DNA from: Bacillota bacterium
Lineage (GTDB): Bacteria > Bacillota > Clostridia > Peptostreptococcales > Acidaminobacteraceae
Reading direction: 5' to 3'
DNA: 32,813 nt
Assembly: GCA_030529605.1 (NCBI GenBank)
Contig: JAUMWO010000006.1
Coordinates: 1-32,813, forward strand
The translations under genes and the position numbers were made by a program. The notes beneath the pieces are model-generated. The model had not been told where the DNA came from and ran no database searches. It worked only from the letters and a program-made list of their open reading frames with translations. Of the stretch, positions 18,291 to 29,341 are shown piece after piece; positions within the stretch are counted from its first letter, which is position 1, and each line of letters starts with the position of its first letter.

Positions 18291-18310
18291 GGGGGGGCGA
18301 GTCAGACTCG
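18291..18310. promoter_or_regulatory. G7 homopolymer and 13-base palindrome in the leader of the second adhesin
   Basis: A run of seven G (18291-18297, C7 in the transcript) is directly followed by CGAGTC-A-GACTCG (18298-18310). Both lie between the probable promoter and the ATG at 18240. The run could vary in length and the palindrome could form a hairpin or an operator; neither role is demonstrated. Confidence 0.4.
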
Positions 18311-18334
18311 CGCCTCAGTTCCTCATTCATACCC

Positions 18335-18343
18335 ATCATATCA
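18335..18343 (-). promoter_or_regulatory. Extended -10 promoter for the interrupted adhesin
   Basis: The minus strand reads TGATATGAT, an extended -10 about 95 bases before the ATG at 18240. A loose -35 (TGTGAA) lies 16 bases upstream. The long leader contains the G7 run and the palindrome. Confidence 0.5.
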
Positions 18344-18387
18344 AATTTCGAATCGCTTCACATCCCAAAAAAGCGTAACAAATTTTA

Positions 18388-18401
18388 GTAACATAGGTTA
18401 C
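18388..18401 (+). promoter_or_regulatory. CRP/FNR-type palindrome at the hcp promoter
   Basis: GTAAC-ATAG-GTTAC, a perfect 5-bp palindrome with a 4-base centre. The hcp -10 is taken as TACAAT (18424-18429), putting the start of transcription near 18436. The centre of the palindrome then falls at about -41.5, the class II activator position of FNR/CRP proteins. A lone GTAAC half-site is at 18375-18379. HcpR, the usual hcp regulator in anaerobes, is the natural candidate by inference. The divergent adhesin promoter is nearby (18335-18343). Confidence 0.6.
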
Positions 18402-18423
18402 CGAAACTGCTTGCGTCCATCAC

Positions 18424-18429
18424 TACAAT
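18424..18429 (+). promoter_or_regulatory. -10 element of hcp
   Basis: TACAAT lies 46 bases before the hcp ATG and has no good -35, consistent with an activator-dependent promoter. Confidence 0.45.
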
Positions 18430-18475
18430 AAAAGCACAACACAGCACAACGGCAAAACCAAAGGGGGAAACAACG

Positions 18476-20119
18476 ATGTTCTGTATGCAATGTCAAGAAA
18501 CGGCACAAAATAAGGGATGTACTCGAATCGGCGTCTGCGGAAAAAGCGCTCCGGTCTCCAATCTACAAGATCTGTTGATTTATACGGTCAAGGGTCTCGC
18601 CGAATACAACCGCCAGGCACGCGCTCACGGACTCAACCAACCGTCGTCCGATGCCGTCATTCTCGACTCACTCTTCGCGACCATCACCAACGCGAACTTC
18701 GATCAAGAAGCGATCACGCGAAAGATTTCGGTCGCGCTCGCAACACGCGACGAGGTGCGCCGCACACTCGAACAAGCCGGAAAACTCGAGTCCAAAGAAT
18801 ATCTCGATTCGGCAACTTGGATGACCGATCCGAGCCAATTTGAAGCCAAAGCGGAAGAAAAGCGCGTCGGCGTGCTCGCTTCGGAGAACGAAGATGTCAA
18901 CAGCCTGCGCTCCCTCGTCATCCTGGGACTCAAAGGGATGGCTGCTTATGGAGAGCATGCCGCGAATCTCGGTTATCACAGCGACGACATCCTCGCATTC
19001 ATTGAAAAGGCTCTGATTGCGACGGAGAACGATGCGCTCTCGGCTGAGGAACTCACCGCTCTCGTGCTCGAAACCGGTAAATTCGGAGTCGATGTCATGG
19101 CGCTCCTCGACAAGGCCAATACCGAGACATACGGCAATCCGGAGATCACCGAAGTCAACATCGGCGTTCGTAACAATCCGGCGATCCTCATCTCCGGTCA
19201 CGACCTGCGCGATATGGAAGATCTGCTTAAGCAGACCGAAGGTACCGGCGTCGATGTCTACACGCACTCCGAAATGCTGCCTGCCAACTACTATCCGGCA
19301 TTCAAAAAGTATGAACATTTTGTCGGAAACTACGGAAATGCTTGGTGGAAACAACGCGACGAGTTCGCGACCTTCAACGGCCCGATCCTCTTTACGACCA
19401 ACTGCATCGTGCCGCCGCACGACAGCTACAAAGATCGCGTCTACACCACAGGGTCGTCCGGATATCCGGGATTTAAGCACATACCTGCGCGTGAAAAAGG
19501 CGGCATGAAAGACTTCTCCGAAATCATCGAGCATGCGAAACGCCTGCCTGCTCCGACGGAAATCGAGAGCGGCACCATCGTCGGGGGCTTCGCACACAAC
19601 CAAGTCATCGCGCTTGCCGACAAAGTGGTCGAAGCCGTCAAATCCGGCGCGATCAAACGCTTCTTTGTGATGGGCGGCTGCGACGGTCGCATGAAGTCGC
19701 GCGACTACTATGCCGACTTCGCAAAAGCGCTTCCGAACGATACCGTCATCCTGACAGCCGGCTGCGCGAAGTACCGCTACAACAAGCTTCCGCTCGGCGA
19801 CATCGGCGGCATTCCACGCGTGCTTGACGCCGGACAGTGCAACGACTCCTACTCGCTCGCAGTCATCGCACTCAAGCTCAAAGAGGTCTTCGGTCTCGAT
19901 GACATCAACGATCTGCCGATCTCCTTCAACATCGCTTGGTACGAGCAAAAAGCGGTCATCGTACTGCTCGCTCTGCTCTTCCTCGGCGTCAAAAACATCA
20001 AACTCGGACCGACACTTCCTGCGTTCCTCAGCCCGAATGTCGCAAAAGTTCTTGTTGAAAACTTCGGTATCAATCCGATCCAGACGGTACAAGAGGACAT
20101 CGTCCAGTTCTTGGGATAA
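18476..20119 (+). CDS. hcp: Hydroxylamine reductase / hybrid-cluster protein
   Basis: A 547-residue, full-length Hcp. Known activities are hydroxylamine reduction in vitro and NO reduction/detoxification in vivo. The N-terminal cubane ligands are Cys3, Cys6, Cys15 and Cys21 (C-x2-C-x8-C-x5-C, the spacing of strict-anaerobe Hcps). Hybrid-cluster ligands are recognisable as GHDLRDME and [11 protein letters not shown] (His, Glu), [40 protein letters not shown], and the final Glu and Lys of [11 protein letters not shown]. The start follows GGGGG by 8 bases. It is a single-gene unit with its own regulated promoter and a downstream hairpin. Its reductase partner Hcr is not adjacent, as is common in anaerobes. 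Confidence 0.96.
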   Translation: MFCMQCQETAQNKGCTRIGVCGKSAPVSNLQDLLIYTVKGLAEYNRQARAHGLNQPSSDAVILDSLFATITNANFDQEAITRKISVALATRDEVRRTLEQAGKLESKEYLDSATWMTDPSQFEAKAEEKRVGVLASENEDVNSLRSLVILGLKGMAAYGEHAANLGYHSDDILAFIEKALIATENDALSAEELTALVLETGKFGVDVMALLDKANTETYGNPEITEVNIGVRNNPAILISGHDLRDMEDLLKQTEGTGVDVYTHSEMLPANYYPAFKKYEHFVGNYGNAWWKQRDEFATFNGPILFTTNCIVPPHDSYKDRVYTTGSSGYPGFKHIPAREKGGMKDFSEIIEHAKRLPAPTEIESGTIVGGFAHNQVIALADKVVEAVKSGAIKRFFVMGGCDGRMKSRDYYADFAKALPNDTVILTAGCAKYRYNKLPLGDIGGIPRVLDAGQCNDSYSLAVIALKLKEVFGLDDINDLPISFNIAWYEQKAVIVLLALLFLGVKNIKLGPTLPAFLSPNVAKVLVENFGINPIQTVQEDIVQFLG

Positions 20120-20187
20120 CACATGGCTCCTAGCCATTTCGAAGCAAGCAAAAATACCTGCTCGGCGGCTACAACAATCGAAACTAC

Positions 20188-20217
20188 AACGGCTCACATC
20201 CATCGATGTGAGCCGTT
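20188..20217 (+). terminator. Hairpin terminator between hcp and the convergent acetyltransferase gene
   Basis: A perfect 13-bp stem, AACGGCTCACATC / GATGTGAGCCGTT, with a CATC loop. It is followed on the + strand by TTGCTT, a weak U-tract. It can act in either direction between the two convergent genes. Confidence 0.7.
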
Positions 20218-20269
20218 TGCTTGCGATGTAGCCGGTGGTCAAGGCAGTAGACCAAAAAATATCAAGCAA

Positions 20270-20743
20270 TTAAAGATCGGTTGCGTCGATATATTTTATA
20301 AAAATTTGACATGGATTCCAAGGATCCCACATGTCCGGGAAACACTCGAGTTCACGAAATCCCATGGATCGATAAAAGCGGTTGGTGACATCGTAGGTCG
20401 CATAGATGCCGGATTGCACGGTCTTGACCTGCACATAGGTGAATCCGCTGCGGCGCGCAAGCGATTCAAACTGTTTGTAGAGGGCCCTTCCGATCCCTTT
20501 GCGATGATGCTCCTTACACACCCCCATCACATAAATCTCGGCGGCATAAGGCGAAGTCGCCTTCAGTGCGATGAAGCCGACCGGAACATCGTGCTCAAAT
20601 GTTGCGATGAAAGGCATCTCTTTGGAATCTTCCACATAGGTGCGCAGACTATCGGGTAAACCGAACCATTCCGGCAAAGCCGTTAAAATACATTCCGCGA
20701 TCCGCGCTTTTTGCTCCGGATCGGTTATCAATATTGTTCTCAT
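20270..20743 (-). CDS. GNAT family N-acetyltransferase
   Basis: A 157-residue protein with the GNAT fold. The acetyl-CoA pyrophosphate-binding motif A is IYVMGVCKEHHRKGIGRALY (R/Q-x-x-G-x-G/A as RKGIGRA). Motif B follows, with TYDVTNRFYRSMGFRE, where the Tyr of NRFYRSMGF is the usual general acid. The substrate is unknown; both small-molecule and protein targets occur in this family. ATG 20743 is chosen because GGAG is 6 bases upstream; in-frame Met codons at 20746, 20755 and 20794 are less well placed. It is convergent with hcp and has its own promoter (20839-20867). Confidence 0.85.
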   Translation of the reverse strand: MRTILITDPEQKARIAECILTALPEWFGLPDSLRTYVEDSKEMPFIATFEHDVPVGFIALKATSPYAAEIYVMGVCKEHHRKGIGRALYKQFESLARRSGFTYVQVKTVQSGIYATYDVTNRFYRSMGFRELECFPDMWDPWNPCQIFIKYIDATDL

Positions 20744-20838
20744 CATTCTCTCCATCAGAAAATTCGCGCCCGAAAGCGCGTCGGTATCACTCATTTCAGT
20801 CGTTTTCTAATTGAGAGAAGCAATCACGGATGTACTTT

Positions 20839-20867
20839 ATCATATCGTCACACCGTAATCAAGTCAC
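20839..20867 (-). promoter_or_regulatory. Promoter for the acetyltransferase gene
   Basis: On the minus strand, GTGACT (20867-20862), 17 bases, then TATGAT (20844-20839). It lies between the eno terminator and the acetyltransferase start. Confidence 0.5.
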
Positions 20868-20910
20868 GGTCTCCTGTCATCAATACCGATGAGAATGTTC
20901 TCCGGCCGAT

Positions 20911-20937
20911 AAAAAAGAGCCGCCGGTGCGACTCTTT
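20911..20937 (-). terminator. Terminator of the glycolytic operon
   Basis: The minus-strand stem AAAGAGTCGC / GCGGCTCTTT (one G-U pair) with a 4-base loop runs into six T. It starts 15 bases after the eno stop codon. Confidence 0.88.
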
Positions 20938-20952
20938 GGGTTGTTTGAGTTT

Positions 20953-22254
<1,302 letters not shown>

Positions 22255-22301
22255 TTATGCTTGCCGAATCCCTCGGCATATTGTGAACCGTTGATTTTCA
22301 A

Positions 22302-23867
22302 TTATTTCAAAATGCTGGTGCCGGTCATTTCTTTCGGCACCGGGAGTCCCATCATTTGGAGCAGAGTCGGAGCGAGATCCGCAAGGCGCGAATCGTCTCG
22401 CAGTTCGGCAGAGCCCACACCGCCGATCAAAAGCGGCACGCGATTGGATGTGTGCGCCGTCATCGGCGACCCGTCCGCCGCGATCATTTCTTCGGCATTG
22501 CCGTGATCCGCTGTGATGATGAACTTGGCTCCGATCGCTTCGAGCTTCGGAATGATGCGGCCGAGGCAGTGATCGACAGCCTCTACCGCTGCAACCGCAG
22601 CTTCCAAGACTCCGGTATGACCGACCATGTCCGGATTGGCAAAGTTACAGATGATCAGATCGTATTTGTCCTCATCGATCAAAGAAAGCAAACGATCGGT
22701 CAACTCATAGGCGGACATTTCCGGCTTCAGGTCGTAGGTCGCAACCTTCGGCGAATCGATGAGCACGCGGTCTTCGCCCGGGTTTGGCGCTTCCACACCG
22801 CCGTTGAAGAAGAAGGTCACATGCGCGTACTTCTCAGTCTCCGCGATGCGCAGCTGCGTCTTGCCGAGCGATGCGACATATTCACCGAGGGTGTTGTCGA
22901 TCGACTTCGGCGCGTACGCCGTCTCGATGCCTTCGATGGTGACGTCGTAGGTCGTCATGCCGGCGTAATGCACCGGGAAGTAGCGACGTTCGAAGCCCGC
23001 AAACTCCTTGTCCAAGAAGGCGCGTGTCAGTTCGCGGGCGCGGTCCGGACGGAAGTTGAAGAAGAGAATCGAATCGTTCTCGGACACCGTCGCGATCGGT
23101 TTGCCTTGATCGGCACCGCCGCAAGAACAGCTGCAACCGCAACCTGCACCTTTGACGATGACGGTCGGCACGACGAATTCGTCGGTGACGCCTTCCGCGT
23201 AGGAACGTTCCAATACCTCGGTTGCGGACTTCGCTATATTGCCTTTGCCGTAGACGAGGGCGTCGTACGCCTTCTCGACGCGCTCCCAACGCTTGTCGCG
23301 ATCCATCGCGTAGTAGCGACCGGAAACCGATGCGATCACGCCGAACCCGATCTCATGCATGTACGCTTCGAGCTCTCGCACATAGCCGAGCCCGCTCTGC
23401 GGCGGCGTATCGCGACCGTCCATAAATGCATGTACATAGATGTTGTCGAGACCGCGCTGCTTCGCCAATCGAATCACCGCTTTGAGATGATCGATGTGCG
23501 AGTGCACGCCGCCATCCGAGAGCAGCCCCCACGTGTGAAGTTTGGTGCCATGCTGCTTCGCGTGGTCCATCGCCTTCACGAGCACAGGATTTTCAAAGAA
23601 ATCGCCGTCCTCGATCGACTTGGTGATGCGCGTCAGATCCTGATAGATGATCCGTCCCGCGCCGATGTTGAGGTGACCGACTTCGGAGTTTCCCATCTGT
23701 CCGGCCGGGAGACCCACATCGAGCCCGGAAGCCGCCATCAATGTGTGCGGATATTTCGCGAACAGCGAGTCGATCACCGGCGTTTTTGCGAGATAGACCG
23801 CATTGCCTTCTTTCGCTTCCGACTGCCCATATCCGTCTAGAATAATCAGTGCCGTTGGTTGTTTCAT
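22302..23867 (-). CDS. gpmI: 2,3-bisphosphoglycerate-independent phosphoglycerate mutase
   Basis: A 521-residue Mn-dependent enzyme interconverting 3- and 2-phosphoglycerate. Phosphatase-domain elements are ILDGYGQ (metal-binding Asp), the phosphorylated Ser61 in MGNSEVGHLNIGAGR, NFANPDMVGHTG and TADHGNAE. The transferase domain includes HAFMDGRDTPP and SGRYYAMDRD. Odd feature: residues 240-252 carry GAGCGCSCSCGGA, four alternating cysteines (243, 245, 247, 249) where family members normally go straight from VPTVI to a short 'GKP' turn. This looks like an inserted metal-binding or redox loop; the rest of the enzyme is normal. ATG 23867 follows GAGG by 4 bases. It lies 48 bases after tpiA and upstream of eno. 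Confidence 0.96.
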   Translation of the reverse strand: MKQPTALIILDGYGQSEAKEGNAVYLAKTPVIDSLFAKYPHTLMAASGLDVGLPAGQMGNSEVGHLNIGAGRIIYQDLTRITKSIEDGDFFENPVLVKAMDHAKQHGTKLHTWGLLSDGGVHSHIDHLKAVIRLAKQRGLDNIYVHAFMDGRDTPPQSGLGYVRELEAYMHEIGFGVIASVSGRYYAMDRDKRWERVEKAYDALVYGKGNIAKSATEVLERSYAEGVTDEFVVPTVIVKGAGCGCSCSCGGADQGKPIATVSENDSILFFNFRPDRARELTRAFLDKEFAGFERRYFPVHYAGMTTYDVTIEGIETAYAPKSIDNTLGEYVASLGKTQLRIAETEKYAHVTFFFNGGVEAPNPGEDRVLIDSPKVATYDLKPEMSAYELTDRLLSLIDEDKYDLIICNFANPDMVGHTGVLEAAVAAVEAVDHCLGRIIPKLEAIGAKFIITADHGNAEEMIAADGSPMTAHTSNRVPLLIGGVGSAELRDDSRLADLAPTLLQMMGLPVPKEMTGTSILK

Positions 23868-23915
23868 AGTACCTCTTTCTGTATTTGCGAGCGCCATATC
23901 GGTGAGCCGAAGCGC

Positions 23916-24662
23916 CTAGAAATTGACGAGCTTGATGTAGTCGTCCGGCTTGAGGCTCGCACCGCCGACCAGCGCGCCGTCGATGTCGGTCTGGTTCATC
24001 AGTTCTTCGACATTGTCCGGCTTCACGCTGCCGCCGTATTGAATCCGAATTTCTTCGGAGACTTCATTGCCATATTGTTCTTCGAGCACGGTACGGATGT
24101 AGGAGATCACATCGTTGGCATCCGCTGCACTCGCCGTCTTGCCGGTGCCGATCGCCCAGATCGGTTCGTAGGCTATGACGACCTTCGGCGCAGCCGCCGA
24201 TTCCACTCCGCGGAGTCCCGCGAGGATCTGCGATTTGACGAGGTCCTTCGTCGATCCGGCCTCGCGCTGTTCCAGCGTCTCGCCGCAGCAGAGGATCGGT
24301 GTGAGTCCCTTTTCCAATGCTTTTTTGACCTTGCGATTGACCGTCTCATCGGTCTCCGCAAAGTATTGACGACGCTCGGAGTGCCCGATGATGACATAGC
24401 GCACGCCCCAATCGAGCAACATGTCCGCCGACACTTCGCCGGTGAACGCGCCTTGGTCTTCGAAATGCATATTTTGTGCACCGATCCCGATCGACGTGCC
24501 CTGAGTGCACTCGACGAGCAACGGGAGGTAGACGAAAGGAGCACAGATCACGGCTTCGACCTGCGAACCGGCAATCGCCGGAGCGACCGCCGCTACAAAG
24601 TCCTTCGCCTTCTCCTTGGTCATATGCATTTTCCAGTTGCCTGCAATAATCGGATATCTCAT
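23916..24662 (-). CDS. tpiA: Triosephosphate isomerase
   Basis: A 248-residue TIM barrel interconverting dihydroxyacetone phosphate and glyceraldehyde-3-phosphate. Active-site elements: GNWKMHM (Asn, Lys), IIGHSERR (His), [14 protein letters not shown] (Glu) with its mobile phosphate loop, and [11 protein letters not shown]. The start lies 6 bases after the pgk stop codon, with TAGGT overlapping that stop as ribosome binding site, so translation is probably coupled. Normal length. Confidence 0.98.
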   Translation of the reverse strand: MRYPIIAGNWKMHMTKEKAKDFVAAVAPAIAGSQVEAVICAPFVYLPLLVECTQGTSIGIGAQNMHFEDQGAFTGEVSADMLLDWGVRYVIIGHSERRQYFAETDETVNRKVKKALEKGLTPILCCGETLEQREAGSTKDLVKSQILAGLRGVESAAAPKVVIAYEPIWAIGTGKTASAADANDVISYIRTVLEEQYGNEVSEEIRIQYGGSVKPDNVEELMNQTDIDGALVGGASLKPDDYIKLVNF

Positions 24663-24668
24663 GGCGAC

Positions 24669-25862
24669 CTACTTTCGATCGAGCGCCGCAATGCCCGGAA
24701 GTTCAATCCCTTCGAGGAATTCAAGCGATGCGCCGCCACCGGTGGATACATGCGTCATCTTGTCGCCGAATCCGAGCTGATTGACCGCCGCCGCGGAATC
24801 TCCGCCTCCGATGACCGTCACTGCATCTGCTTCCGCGAGTGCACGCGCCACTTCGCGCGTACCGCCTGCAAAACGGTCGAATTCGAACACACCCATCGGT
24901 CCGTTCCAGACGATGGTCTTGCACTTCTTAATTTCATCGGTAAAGAGCTTTGCCGTCTTCGGTCCGATGTCGAGTCCCATGTAGTGGCTCTCAATGTCCG
25001 CTACGACTGACGGAACCGCTTCCGCATTGGCGTCGAACTCCTTGGCGATCAGGTGATCGACCGGCAGGAGCAATTTGACCCCTTTGCTCTCCGCTTTTTG
25101 CATCATTTCACGCGCGTAGTCGAGCTTGTCCTCTTCAAATTTGGACAGACCGATGTCGTGGCCCTTCGCTTTGAGGAAGGTGTACGCCATCGCTCCGCCG
25201 ATGATCAGAACATCGACCTTGTCGAGCAGATGATCGATCACCTTGATCTTGTCGGAGACCTTCGCTCCCCCCAAGATCGCGCAGAACGGTCGCTCCGGTT
25301 GATTGACCGCATCCCCGAGGAATTTAAGTTCTTTCTGGATGAGGTATCCGCAGACCGCAGTATCGAGATAATCCGTCACGCCGACGGTCGAGGAGTGCGC
25401 GCGGTGCGCAGTTCCGAATGCGTCATTGACATAGATTTCCGCAAGCGATGCGAGATCCTTGGAGAGCGCTTCGCCGTTTTTCTCTTCTTCCGCACGGAAT
25501 CGCGTGTTTTCGAGGAGCATGACATCTCCCTCGGCAAGCTTCATCACCTGCTCACGTACCGCGTCGCTTACGACCGCTTCGTCCGCGGAAAAGACGACCG
25601 GCTTCCCGATCAATTCGCCGAGTCGTTTTGCGACCGGGGCGAGGGTGAATCCCTCAGTTTTGCCCGGTTTCGGCTTTCCGAGATGCGAACACAGAATCAG
25701 TTTTGCGCCTTGATCCATCAAATAACGGATCGTCGGAAGCGCTCCCGTAATTCGGCTTTCATCGGTGATCACACCGTCTTTGAGCGGAACATTAAAGTCG
25801 ACGCGCACGAGCACGCGTTTTCCTTTTACATCGATATCTTCGATTGTCTTGCAATTGTACAT
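24669..25862 (-). CDS. pgk: Phosphoglycerate kinase
   Basis: A 397-residue, full-length kinase transferring phosphate from 1,3-bisphosphoglycerate to ADP. Signatures: [23 protein letters not shown], the [13 protein letters not shown]-type segment (as [15 protein letters not shown]), NGPMGVFE, and the nucleotide loop [10 protein letters not shown]. The start follows AAAGGAG by about 8 bases. It lies after the intra-operon terminator at 25901-25929 and runs directly into tpiA. Confidence 0.98.
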   Translation of the reverse strand: MYNCKTIEDIDVKGKRVLVRVDFNVPLKDGVITDESRITGALPTIRYLMDQGAKLILCSHLGKPKPGKTEGFTLAPVAKRLGELIGKPVVFSADEAVVSDAVREQVMKLAEGDVMLLENTRFRAEEEKNGEALSKDLASLAEIYVNDAFGTAHRAHSSTVGVTDYLDTAVCGYLIQKELKFLGDAVNQPERPFCAILGGAKVSDKIKVIDHLLDKVDVLIIGGAMAYTFLKAKGHDIGLSKFEEDKLDYAREMMQKAESKGVKLLLPVDHLIAKEFDANAEAVPSVVADIESHYMGLDIGPKTAKLFTDEIKKCKTIVWNGPMGVFEFDRFAGGTREVARALAEADAVTVIGGGDSAAAVNQLGFGDKMTHVSTGGGASLEFLEGIELPGIAALDRK

Positions 25863-25900
25863 CGGATCCTCTCCTTTGTTCTCATTATGTAGTTCTCGGT

Positions 25901-25929
25901 AAAAAGACCCGTGGCCGAATCGCCACGGG
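25901..25929 (-). terminator. Intra-operon terminator/attenuator between gap and pgk
   Basis: A perfect minus-strand stem CCCGTGGC / GCCACGGG with loop GATTCG is followed by TCTTTTT. It starts 8 bases after the gap stop codon. Distal genes must be reached by readthrough, processing or an unseen promoter; no clear promoter lies in the 38 bases before pgk. Confidence 0.75.
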
Positions 25930-25937
25930 CCTCACGA

Positions 25938-28038
<2,101 letters not shown>

Positions 28039-28073
28039 GGCTCCTCCTTTCGCGGGGATTTCGGACATTCGCC

Positions 28074-28153
28074 CAATCGATGGGTCAATCGGCCATCGGT
28101 ACGTCCATCGCCAATCGGTTGATCGGTTGATCGGCCAATGGGTCAATCGGGCG
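28074..28153. repeat. Repeat-rich leader of the cggR operon
   Basis: Direct 12-base copies TGGGTCAATCGG are at 28081-28092 and 28139-28150. Between them lie the tandem octamer TTGATCGG (28119-28134) and further ATCGG/CCAATC variants. On the minus strand these form overlapping CCGATCAA, CCGATTGG and GACCCAT units. All lie in the presumed untranslated leader between the promoter and the CggR start. Confidence 0.7.
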
Positions 28154-28216
28154 CCGATGAACGAGCTGGCGCAGAAGTCCGTGAGACGGTCGCTCTCTGG
28201 ACTTCAATCGTCCTAA

Positions 28217-28232
28217 GTCATAATTTATCCCG
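28217..28232 (-). promoter_or_regulatory. CggR operator-like sequence
   Basis: The minus strand reads CGGGAT-AAATTA-TGAC, close to the CGGGAC-N6-TGTC unit of the Bacillus CggR operator. It sits at about +1 to +16, the position of the Bacillus operator relative to its promoter. A second unit is poorly conserved. TCCCGGGA at 28289-28296, upstream of the -35, may be an additional half-site. Confidence 0.5.
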
Positions 28233-28239
28233 CGGGCAT

Positions 28240-28268
28240 AGTATAGCATATCCATCGGGATTTGAAAA
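28240..28268 (-). promoter_or_regulatory. Promoter of the cggR-gap-pgk-tpiA-gpmI-eno operon
   Basis: On the minus strand, TTTTCA (28268-28263), 17 bases, then TATACT (28245-28240) with the extended TGC. Transcription would begin near 28233, giving a leader of about 195 bases. Confidence 0.7.
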
Positions 28269-28408
28269 GTTAAGAATCAGAAAAAATGTCCCGGGATAAA
28301 ATCAAGCCCCGAAGCAGACAAAACACTCGCAGAGGGGAGAGGCTGCTTTGATTTTGCCGCAAACAAGCTGTAGAACGCGGCACAGCCCTACCCTCGCGGA
28401 CAGCATGG

Positions 28409-29341
28409 TCAAACGGAGCGTCGCAAATTCTCGCGCACGAATGCGATCACGGACGCGACATCGGAAAAGCGATGTTCCGTCTCAGATTGCTCCGTGGCAG
28501 GCGGATCGACGATCCATCCGCGCAGTGCATGTGGATTCTGCCCTTCGCCGAGGGCCACATCCCCGGGAGCACCGTGGGTGTCATCGCCTGCAGCACTGCC
28601 GACTCCTCGCGTTCGTGCAGACGACAGGGCGGAAGAGGAATCGGACGACGAAACGGGCGACAAGACGGTCGACGGAGCAGGGTCGGACGAAGAAGCGGCA
28701 CGCAGCGCGTGCAAATTGGAGGCGGTGGCAGAGCCTTCTCCACTCGCCTTGAACATGAAATCGGTGATGCCGAACTCCTTGAAAATCGCCAGATTCATCG
28801 AAAGCGATACCGGCGTCTTGATCGCGATCATATTGCCCAGCGGAATCGCGTGTTTTTCGCATTCGGCAATCGAATAACTCGAAGGCATGAGCCGGATATA
28901 GAGCTGCTCCTTCGGAATAAAATCCAGGCAGTCGGCGATATGCTTCACTCCCGTAACCAAAAGGCGACCGTCTCCGATCTCATTGGAACAGGCTTCGAGA
29001 GCCGAGCGAAAATCCGGGTAAGATCGGGCGCCGGACGGTAGGTCCAGCTCGGAATTGGGTCGTTCGAAACGAATCAGCGGGATCCCCAACTCTTGCGCGG
29101 CGGATCGGGCCGTGCGCGATGCTTCCGCCGCATGCGGATGCGTCGCGTTGATGATCATTCGAAAGTCATGCTCTCTCGCCGCTCGCACCAGACTCTCGAC
29201 GGTGTAGCGTTCGAGGCGGGAACCCGCATACTGCGTCTCCCCGAGCTGCGTCGCGACCGTGAGCAACGATTCGATGCCGAGATCTTGGAGTACATCAAAG
29301 ATCCGCTTCGCTTCGTGGATGCCGCCCATCACGAGGATCAT
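28409..29341 (-). CDS. cbiJ: Precorrin-6A / cobalt-precorrin-6A reductase
   Basis: A 310-residue protein. Reduces (cobalt-)precorrin-6A to the dihydro form with a nicotinamide cofactor in corrin ring synthesis. Family features: MILVMGGIHEAKRI, the INATHPHAAEAS segment, LLVTGVKHI and the C-terminal KASGEGSA followed later by WIVDPPA. Between these last two, residues about 216-268 are a Ser/Ala/Gly/Asp-rich low-complexity stretch with no counterpart in the family (usual length about 250). It is bracketed by NLHALR (209-214) and NPHALR (269-274). The ATG overlaps the cbiH stop (ATGA), so translation is coupled, and GAGGAT lies upstream. It is the last gene of the cobalamin block; I saw no convincing terminator after it. 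Confidence 0.9.
   Translation of the reverse strand: MILVMGGIHEAKRIFDVLQDLGIESLLTVATQLGETQYAGSRLERYTVESLVRAAREHDFRMIINATHPHAAEASRTARSAAQELGIPLIRFERPNSELDLPSGARSYPDFRSALEACSNEIGDGRLLVTGVKHIADCLDFIPKEQLYIRLMPSSYSIAECEKHAIPLGNMIAIKTPVSLSMNLAIFKEFGITDFMFKASGEGSATASNLHALRAASSSDPAPSTVLSPVSSSDSSSALSSARTRGVGSAAGDDTHGAPGDVALGEGQNPHALRGWIVDPPATEQSETEHRFSDVASVIAFVRENLRRSV

Noticed and set aside
18668-20269. Long minus-strand open frame opposite hcp
   Set aside because: hcp on the + strand is unmistakable; the antisense frame is a codon-bias shadow without any recognisable protein.
22356-23840. Long + strand open frame opposite gpmI (similar ones lie opposite eno, pgk and gap)
   Set aside because: Shadows of strongly biased glycolytic genes; no start signals and no domain resemblance.
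28116-28134. CRISPR-like repeats in the cggR leader
   Set aside because: Units are 8-12 bases, irregular and without constant-length spacers; no cas genes are present.
28039-28146. N-terminal extension of CggR through the repeat region
   Set aside because: The ATG at 28038 has an excellent GGAGGAG site and fits the family N-terminus; the extension is repeat-derived (Trp/Arg-rich) and lacks a ribosome binding site.
28269-28408. Terminator after cbiJ
   Set aside because: Pairings such as TGCCGC/GCGGCA and CGGG/CCCG exist, with a later T6, but stems are short, widely spaced or bulged; not convincing enough to annotate.
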